Source: a virus. From it: 47,245 nt of DNA. Under the pieces are notes generated by a model. It made no database searches and was not told the origin of the DNA. It worked only from the letters and a program-made list of their open reading frames with translations. The stretch's first letter is position 1. The number at the start of each line of letters is the position of its first letter. Both the position numbers and the translations under genes were made by a program. The DNA lies in the IMG/VR virus record IMGVR_UViG_3300024346_000118, positions 1-47,245 of that record. One strand, 5' to 3'. Shown piece by piece: positions 42,934 through 47,245 of this stretch.

Positions 42934-43935
42934 TTAAATACGTGAATTTATACGACTATTGTAGTAATTAACTGCATTTTGATCGTGTTCCCAGAGTTCT
43001 TTATTATTCCAATCAAATTCTGCACTGGTGAACTGTATAGGTTCTGGTGGTTTAATTTCTTCTACCTCAATTGTCGGGTAGAAAGATTGTTCGTTTATAA
43101 GTAAATCTTCTGTATTGTCTGGATACAGTGTGTATTGTTTATTTTCTACTGTGTTAGTAGTTGCAGTTTTATTCTTTATAAGAAAATTAACCGCTATTAC
43201 TAGTGCAACCGCCAACGGATCAAATACTAATACGATAACTAACGTAAACCATTTAACAACCGTGTCAAGGTCCGTTCCCAGTACTTTTGCAATGTAGACG
43301 AAAGTACCAATATCGCCGTTGGTTTCAATCTCGACACGTTTAGCAATACTAATTCCATTGAGACTATCCCTCTGTGCTGAAAGATTTGTGAGTTCTGTTT
43401 GTAGTAATGTAACATTCTTATCGGCCGTTGTCAGCACCGACTGCATACTTCTAATTGTTGTATTATTTCCAGAGGTTGACTTAGAAACTAAATTATCTAA
43501 ACGAGTTTCTTGTTGAGATCGTAGACTTATTAATTGATTAAGACGATCTTCTTTTCGCTTGATATCCTGCTCTAAACTACCAACCCTACCCTGTACCCTC
43601 TGGATGTCTGCACTCAACGCCAGTGGGGTGCTAGCGACCTTAGCGTAGGCAGATGAGAGGTACCCGTAGATACCAGCGGATGTGATAACCATTAATATTA
43701 CAGCAGCAGTTGACAAATAATATTTAAGAGTTTTTGGGATTTCTTTCCAGTATTGATATAAGAAAGATATACTCACAATCTTCCCCAATTCTAATGCCGA
43801 TGCCATTATTCCTGCGCTCAATGCTGCTCCAGCAAATAATTTTGCAATACCCGTCACCGAAAACACCGCGGCGCATAGTGCAACAAATGTTGCAGTTAAC
43901 GAGGTAATGGTAATTAATGATTTTTGTGTATTCAT
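42934..43935 (-). CDS. Multi-pass membrane protein with a coiled-coil domain
   Basis: This 333-residue protein has several membrane segments near the start (SLTATFVALCAAVFSVTG, LFAGAALSAGIMASALELG, YLSTAAVILMVITSAGIYG). A long coiled coil follows (about 110-195, RVQGRVGSLEQDIKRKEDRL), then another membrane hairpin near 220-250 (FTLVIVLVFDPLAVALVIAV). The tail is Pro/Glu-rich. The ATG at 43935 is chosen because a GTG at 43956 lies within a terminator hairpin. The function is unknown; exclusion, holin or sensor roles are possible. It is followed by the UvdE gene. Confidence 0.7.
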   Translation of the reverse strand: MNTQKSLITITSLTATFVALCAAVFSVTGIAKLFAGAALSAGIMASALELGKIVSISFLYQYWKEIPKTLKYYLSTAAVILMVITSAGIYGYLSSAYAKVASTPLALSADIQRVQGRVGSLEQDIKRKEDRLNQLISLRSQQETRLDNLVSKSTSGNNTTIRSMQSVLTTADKNVTLLQTELTNLSAQRDSLNGISIAKRVEIETNGDIGTFVYIAKVLGTDLDTVVKWFTLVIVLVFDPLAVALVIAVNFLIKNKTATTNTVENKQYTLYPDNTEDLLINEQSFYPTIEVEEIKPPEPIQFTSAEFDWNNKELWEHDQNAVNYYNSRINSRI

Positions 43936-43953
43936 ATAGGTCTCATGCGAAAA

Positions 43954-43985
43954 CACGACTAGAGAACGTGTGCTCCCTAGTCGTG
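43954..43985 (-). terminator. Probable transcription terminator
   Basis: A 9-bp perfect stem (CACGACTAG/CTAGTCGTG) with a 14-base loop is followed by TTTT on the minus strand, just before the membrane-protein gene. It would end the transcript that carries the Hsp20 and Cys-rich micro-ORF. The T run is short, so efficiency may be partial. Confidence 0.6.
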
Positions 43986-44018
43986 CAATTCTCCGTAATA
44001 TTAAGATTTACTAGTGAG

Positions 44019-44059
44019 ACGTAACTGTTAAGGATCACCCCCTAGTTAGTCAGTTACGT
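44019..44059 (-). promoter_or_regulatory. Inverted repeat overlapping the end of the Cys-rich micro-ORF
   Basis: ACGTAACTG at 44019-44027 pairs perfectly with CAGTTACGT at 44051-44059. The 23-base loop contains the micro-ORF stop. No T-run follows on either strand, so it is not a standard terminator. It may protect or regulate the 3' end of that mRNA, or be a protein-binding palindrome. Confidence 0.45.
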
Positions 44060-44102
44060 TAATGGTGGAACAGCCGCAATTACAATGATTACATCCACAC
44101 AT
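44046..44102 (-). CDS. 18-residue Cys-rich micropeptide, possibly metal-binding
   Basis: A short frame reads MCGCNHCNCGCSTINVTD, then TAA. It has a strong ribosome binding site (GGAGGT) 5 bases before the ATG, after an AAAAAAT stretch. Five cysteines and one histidine fall in the first 11 residues in a CxCxHCxCxC arrangement, dense enough to bind metal, as in metallothionein-like peptides. It lies between the Hsp20 gene and a terminator. A chance frame cannot be excluded, but the ribosome site and the density of cysteines argue for a real product. Confidence 0.6.
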   Translation of the reverse strand: MCGCNHCNCGCSTINVTD

Positions 44103-44129
44103 ACTAGACCTCCATTTTTTAAGTTTTAA

Positions 44130-44630
44130 TTACTTGATTACCACAGTTTTCGTTTTGTTCTCCTTAGTTTGAACTTTACGTGGAATAGTAATATAAAGTA
44201 ACCCATTATTAAATACTGCATCGACCTTATTGGGGTCAAGATGTTCGGTGAGTCTAAACGAACGACTGAACGAACTGCGCTTTAGTTCACGTAGTAAGTA
44301 AACCGATTTATCGCTTTGTTCACCTTGCTGTACAGTCTTTCCAACAATACTTAGTACATCATCTTCAATTTGAATTGAGATATCTTCCCTGCTATATCCC
44401 GCAATTTCTGCTTCAATTTGAACTTTGTCGTCAAATGATAAAACGTTAACTTTTGGATACGCCGCCTTACCAAATGGTTCAATTCCAAAATTTTTATATA
44501 CATCTGGGAATTGTCCACGGAAAGCTTCGTCAAAAAACCGGTCAAATGTATTCAAGAGATTATCCCGATTGAATTCCATTTCTCTTTCAATAACCGACTT
44601 AGGCACTCGCTGTACTGTCCACTTTGTCAT
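44130..44630 (-). CDS. Small heat-shock protein, Hsp20/alpha-crystallin family
   Basis: This 166-residue chaperone has the alpha-crystallin domain at about 58-155: YPKVNVLSFDDKVQIEAEIAG, IQIEDDVLSIVGK, SSFSRSFRLTEHLD and GLLYITIPRK, where the last also holds the family GxL element. The N-terminal arm contains FDRFFDEAF. It would hold unfolding proteins during infection. GGAG lies before the ATG. It follows a strong terminator, so it is probably a separate transcription unit shared with the micro-ORF. Hsp20 genes are known in several large phages. Confidence 0.9.
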   Translation of the reverse strand: MTKWTVQRVPKSVIEREMEFNRDNLLNTFDRFFDEAFRGQFPDVYKNFGIEPFGKAAYPKVNVLSFDDKVQIEAEIAGYSREDISIQIEDDVLSIVGKTVQQGEQSDKSVYLLRELKRSSFSRSFRLTEHLDPNKVDAVFNNGLLYITIPRKVQTKENKTKTVVIK

Positions 44631-44681
44631 AAATGTTCTCCATTATAAATTTTCCGTTTCCACTATTGGATAACGGTGATA

Positions 44682-44701
44682 AGGAACCCCGAGGGCGTTC
44701 C
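44682..44701. other. Short hairpin upstream of hsp20
   Basis: AGGAAC at 44682-44687 pairs with GTTCCT at 44696-44701, with an inner CCC/GGG pairing around a small loop. It lies in the 133-base spacer between the HD-protein and hsp20 genes. It may be a leader structure or a second terminator; no T-run follows on the minus strand. Confidence 0.35.
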
Positions 44702-44722
44702 TAAAAATAAGTATAAACAAAA

Positions 44723-44755
44723 GGACAAAAGTAAACGTTTTGTTTACCTTTGTCC
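44723..44755. terminator. Bidirectional rho-independent terminator
   Basis: GGACAAA at 44723 pairs with TTTGTCC ending at 44755, and GTAAAC with GTTTAC inside it, giving a 13-bp stem (one mismatch) with a short loop. The minus strand is followed by TTTTGTTTAT, the plus strand by GTTGTTTTTTAT. It sits just after the HD-protein stop and separates that operon from hsp20. Confidence 0.85.
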
Positions 44756-44763
44756 GTTGTTTT

Positions 44764-45399
44764 TTATAATCTACTTTTGTCGTTTTCCACCGAACATGCC
44801 ATGTGATCTGCCCAATGGATGATACGTGGTAGACTTGTTTTCATTGAATACGGTGCAAAATTAATCAGATAACTCTTTGTACCGTCATCATATAGTCCAT
44901 CGGAGAGTTTAATTGCCAACCATTCAGTTTGAGTGACTTGTACTCCATACTTCTGTAGAAGAAATAGCGCACGATCCGTAATTTTGAAATATTGTAGATT
45001 GTCATTCATCTTATACATCTCGCCGCGCTTTCTGTGCCAATCAGAGTCTTGATCTACGTAGTGTGGACCTTCTTCCGGATTTCCCAACTTACCAAGATCG
45101 TGGTGAAGTGCGGCAAAAATTAATTCCTGTTTAGTGAAATTAACGTCACCTTCAAGTGACTTGTACAATGACGCCATTTTCAGTGCAGTTTCCGTAACTC
45201 GTAAAACGTGATCAAGGTATCCACCTGGCCACGCATTATGGAAATGTGCCTTTCCTGACGCGGGCGCCATCATCAGTTCATCTTTCATTAATTCATACAT
45301 TGCCACAAGCTGATCAGCTCGTGGGTCTGCCTTAATATATTCCATGAACTTATTGTAATTTTGTTCAATAATTTCTTCTGAGTTCTGAATGGTAAACAT
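44764..45399 (-). CDS. HD-domain metal-dependent phosphohydrolase
   Basis: This 211-residue protein has the HD superfamily metal site: H64 in GGYLDHVLRV, H100-D101 in LHHDLGKLG and a later D198 in HWADHMAC. An HDxGK motif of this type is shared by nucleotidases and nucleotide-signal hydrolases. Its substrate is not visible from sequence. AAAGG precedes the ATG. It is the last gene before the strong terminator at 44723, and follows an HNH nuclease gene. Altering host nucleotide pools is a reasonable guess. Confidence 0.8.
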   Translation of the reverse strand: MFTIQNSEEIIEQNYNKFMEYIKADPRADQLVAMYELMKDELMMAPASGKAHFHNAWPGGYLDHVLRVTETALKMASLYKSLEGDVNFTKQELIFAALHHDLGKLGNPEEGPHYVDQDSDWHRKRGEMYKMNDNLQYFKITDRALFLLQKYGVQVTQTEWLAIKLSDGLYDDGTKSYLINFAPYSMKTSLPRIIHWADHMACSVENDKSRL

Positions 45400-45417
45400 A
45401 ATAACCTTTGGTTAAAT

Positions 45418-45948
45418 TTAAATTGTAATATGATGAAGTGATAACTTCTTTTGTGTGGTCTTCATCCACAGTTCAAACAGAGTTGGAGCAGTGGGTTTCT
45501 TCAGTAACGTCATGTTGATATTTTCAAGATCATTAGCTGCCTTTTTATTATTACAGGTAGAACATGCGGTGACCAAATTATCCCACGTTGATTTACCGCC
45601 CTTGCATTCGGGAATAACATGATCGCGTGTTAAGAACTCACTGGTACGAAGTTCTGAACGTGTTCTGGCGCAATATTGACATATGTAATTGTCTCGTATA
45701 AATAGATTGCGCTGACTTAGTGCTGCTGTTGTTCTGAAGATCTTTCTTCCTTTTACAAACATTTTTAATGCCACGATCAATGGTACTTTAAATGTTTGTT
45801 TTGGCGATCTTACTACCATATGCGGATGTTCTTCTACTATAATTGCCTTTCCTTCCAAGATCAAAAGAAGTGCTCTTTTAGATGTTATAATAGATATTGG
45901 TTCATACGTAGAATTTAGAACAACGCACCGTGTTGTCTCAAACTCCAT
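45418..45948 (-). CDS. HNH endonuclease
   Basis: This 176-residue nuclease has an N-terminal domain (VVLNSTYEPISIITSKRALLL) common to one bacterial/phage HNH family, then a zinc-bound HNH core. The core has C90 and C93 (CQYC), RDHVIP with D109-H110, WDNLV with N124 and CSTCNNKK with C129 and C132. AGAGG lies before the ATG. It is free-standing rather than within an intron. It may act in DNA packaging, host-DNA breakdown or as a homing nuclease; which one is not clear. Confidence 0.87.
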   Translation of the reverse strand: MEFETTRCVVLNSTYEPISIITSKRALLLILEGKAIIVEEHPHMVVRSPKQTFKVPLIVALKMFVKGRKIFRTTAALSQRNLFIRDNYICQYCARTRSELRTSEFLTRDHVIPECKGGKSTWDNLVTACSTCNNKKAANDLENINMTLLKKPTAPTLFELWMKTTQKKLSLHHITI

Positions 45949-45951
45949 AAG

Positions 45952-46269
45952 TCATTCCTCTATTTTCGTTGATTCTTCAATTACTTTATCAACTTTGTAT
46001 TTGATGATTACGTCTTTGGTTTTTTGAGCGTATTCGTATTCTTCCGCTTTCACAAAAATCTTAAATGCTTCTTCCAAAGTATCTAATATTTTGGGACGAG
46101 GAATCCATGCAAACATACTATTATCTTCAAATTTAAATAAATCAATCCGTTCGGTATTTACGGATAAATTTCTATTAATCTCACGCACTATGTACTTGTA
46201 GACAAGTACTTTGTTTTCGGTGATAAATTTTTCCCAAACCTGCGCCGATTTATTTGGTAGAACGAGCAT
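45952..46269 (-). CDS. Small hypothetical protein
   Basis: This 105-residue protein (MLVLPNKSAQVWEKFITEN) has mixed helix/strand features (DSSMFAWIPRP-like middle, KTKDVIIKYKVDKV end). It overlaps the zinc-ribbon gene upstream by 20 bases, implying coupled translation, and ends 3 bases before the HNH gene. No family is recognised and no catalytic motif is seen. Confidence 0.62.
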   Translation of the reverse strand: MLVLPNKSAQVWEKFITENKVLVYKYIVREINRNLSVNTERIDLFKFEDNSMFAWIPRPKILDTLEEAFKIFVKAEEYEYAQKTKDVIIKYKVDKVIEESTKIEE

Positions 46270-46687
46270 TCTTTTTACCTCTAACCGAAACTTTCTTCGG
46301 CGTCTTTTTTACCGTTTTTAGTTTACGAACTGCTTTCTTTGCAACCGTTTTATTTGTTTTTTTAATAACCGGCTCGCCAGTTCCACCATTTCTAAGACGT
46401 TTAATCTCCACTGGATCGGTTACTACCACCCCTCTGGAATACACCACACCGTTTTGCTCAAAGTATGACTTGAAGTGCCAGCCACGAGGCTTATCAGACT
46501 TTTCAGTTTTATAGCCAGACGGAGGGGCTATCATCTTCTGGACGCAGTATGCGCAGGTCACTCGAACAATTTCCTGCGGTACCTCTACCTCTTCGGCGCC
46601 ACACTCACTACAAACCAAATATTGCCGACCGACAACTTTACGAATTTCCGATTTAGACAACTTCTTGATTCTACGCTTTAGTGCCAT
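46250..46687 (-). CDS. Zinc-ribbon protein with a Lys-rich tail
   Basis: This 145-residue basic protein has a four-cysteine zinc ribbon (C26-C29 in CSECG, C45-C48 in CAYC). A middle segment (GWHFKSYFEQNGVVYSRG) and a Lys-rich tail from 107 to the end follow. GAGG precedes the ATG. The basic tail and the ribbon suggest nucleic-acid binding, or binding to RNA polymerase or ribosomes. A transcription regulator role is possible, but no family is recognised. Confidence 0.68.
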   Translation of the reverse strand: MALKRRIKKLSKSEIRKVVGRQYLVCSECGAEEVEVPQEIVRVTCAYCVQKMIAPPSGYKTEKSDKPRGWHFKSYFEQNGVVYSRGVVVTDPVEIKRLRNGGTGEPVIKKTNKTVAKKAVRKLKTVKKTPKKVSVRGKKNARSTK

Positions 46688-46688
46688 G

Positions 46689-46946
46689 TTAACCTCGTGA
46701 TTGGATCTTCCAGATACGATATTTAAAATTCCACCGGGACTCTAAAAACTTCACTCTGTGTTTGAAACTGTGTAACCTACCCTGCTCTTTAACTAGTTCT
46801 TGAAACTTAATCAACTCATTACGTGAATTGATTAACTGCCCTAGATGATCCGACTTATTTATACTAGTTAATACTCGTACGTATTCTTTAGTTACTTCGT
46901 CGTCACCAAAGAATTTTGCAAGGAAGCGTTGAATAATGTTATACAC
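46689..46946 (-). CDS. Small hypothetical basic protein
   Basis: This 85-residue helical, basic protein starts at a GTG at 46946, with AGAGA about 8 bases upstream. An overlapping ATG is in another frame. Features are FLAKFFGDDEVTKEYVRVL and a Lys/Arg/Trp-rich end (KFLESRWNFKYRIWKIQ). It is the first gene after the tmRNA. No family is recognised. Confidence 0.55.
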   Translation of the reverse strand: MYNIIQRFLAKFFGDDEVTKEYVRVLTSINKSDHLGQLINSRNELIKFQELVKEQGRLHSFKHRVKFLESRWNFKYRIWKIQSRG

Positions 46947-46990
46947 ATAAATTCTCTAATTAAATTATTAAACGCTAACCACGTTGCAAG

Positions 46991-47245
46991 TGGACGTGAG
47001 GGGAGTCGAACCCCTGTCCGAGATTGCTTCCTATTAAGTTTTTATGTACGTAGTCATTTTATTGTACTACACCGCGTTTAAACAAATGACGAACCCACGC
47101 AGCTTTGAGTTGGAGGATTCTTTACTGAATGTCAACTCATTCTTCAGTAATATATCATATGCGATTACAAATTACCTTATATGAATCAGTAACTTGTCAA
47201 GCAGCGGATCTAAAAGATCAGGCTGCTAAGGCTAAGTATTGGTTG
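46991..47245 (-). ncRNA. ssrA: Phage tmRNA (ssrA), 5' part missing at the window edge
   Basis: The minus strand here reads as a transfer-messenger RNA from the end of its tag frame to its tRNA-like 3' end. The tag frame is cut by the edge and ends NQYLALAA then TGA, matching the usual hydrophobic ALAA degradation tail. The stop lies in a short hairpin (GATC...GATC, with AGCAGC/GCTGCT). Near the 3' end GACTACGTACAT, AACTTAATAGGAAGCAATCTCGG and a T arm with AGGGG/CCCCT around TTCGACT are the conserved tRNA-like part. The acceptor strand is CACGTCC with discriminator A at 46991; CCA is not fully encoded. It should free stalled ribosomes and tag nascent proteins. The 5' half and tag start are off the window. 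Confidence 0.9.

Noticed and set aside
46857-46864. TATAAATA on the minus strand as a T4-like late promoter
   Set aside because: It is inside the 85-aa coding region; similar boxes at about 16505 and 33189 are also inside genes, so these are expected by chance in AT-rich DNA.
46991-47035. A plain tRNA gene
   Set aside because: The T arm and acceptor strand are present, but no anticodon arm lies within tRNA distance; the tag frame and stop further upstream show it is a tmRNA.

Overview
The window is one contiguous piece of an AT-rich, lytic-looking tailed-phage genome with a contractile (myovirus, T4-like) tail. The evidence is a baseplate set (gp5-like hub, gp25, gp6, a gp7-like giant wedge candidate), a gp55-like late sigma factor, a gp46/gp47-type recombination nuclease, a long run of tail-fibre and virion proteins, and the absence of any integrase, terminase or bacterial housekeeping gene. 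Essentially every gene is on the minus strand, packed head to tail with 1-4 base overlaps (TAATG, ATGA), so transcription runs from high to low coordinates. The host cannot be named from the sequence. Capsid, terminase, sheath and DNA polymerase genes lie outside the window.

Read in the direction of transcription, right to left. (1) 47245-44046: a phage-encoded tmRNA whose 5' part is cut by the window edge, then three small hypothetical proteins (one with a zinc ribbon), an HNH nuclease, an HD-domain protein, a strong bidirectional terminator, an Hsp20 chaperone and an 18-residue Cys-rich micro-ORF with a very good ribosome binding site. (2) 43985-41354: a terminator-like hairpin, a membrane/coiled-coil protein, a UV-damage endonuclease (UvdE/UvsE family) and a GT2 glycosyltransferase. 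(3) 41334-39735: a putative promoter, a secreted lysozyme/transglycosylase-like enzyme, a small membrane protein and the late sigma factor. (4) 39697-24641: the baseplate operon, including a Cys-rich/Pro-rich 776-aa protein and a 1558-aa baseplate protein with a gpI-like segment and a LamG-like insertion. (5) 24588-21257: three or four virion proteins, two of which share a C-terminal domain. (6) 21235-16564: a replication/recombination cassette (PD-(D/E)XK nuclease, DnaG-type primase, a small protein, and a single-chain Mre11-Rad50 fusion) embedded between structural genes. (7) 16551-4478: about 12 kb of adhesin/tail-fibre genes built from shuffled repeats (ASYALTASYALNGG-type linkers, two copies of a YGIGGP module, concanavalin/LamG-like lectin folds). 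(8) 4382-84: a 1432-residue multidomain protein combining an HNH-like segment, an HEXXH metallopeptidase with a zinc ribbon, a KxDG covalent-nucleotidyltransferase-like domain, an HxGH nucleotidylyltransferase and a ParB-like domain. The window ends in the start of one more gene.

The most unusual items are the 1432-aa multi-enzyme protein, the one-polypeptide Mre11-Rad50, the phage tmRNA, the Cys-rich micropeptide and the UvdE gene. Together they suggest a large phage that brings its own DNA-end processing, UV repair, ribosome rescue and chaperone functions. All function calls come from motif recognition by eye; no database search was run.
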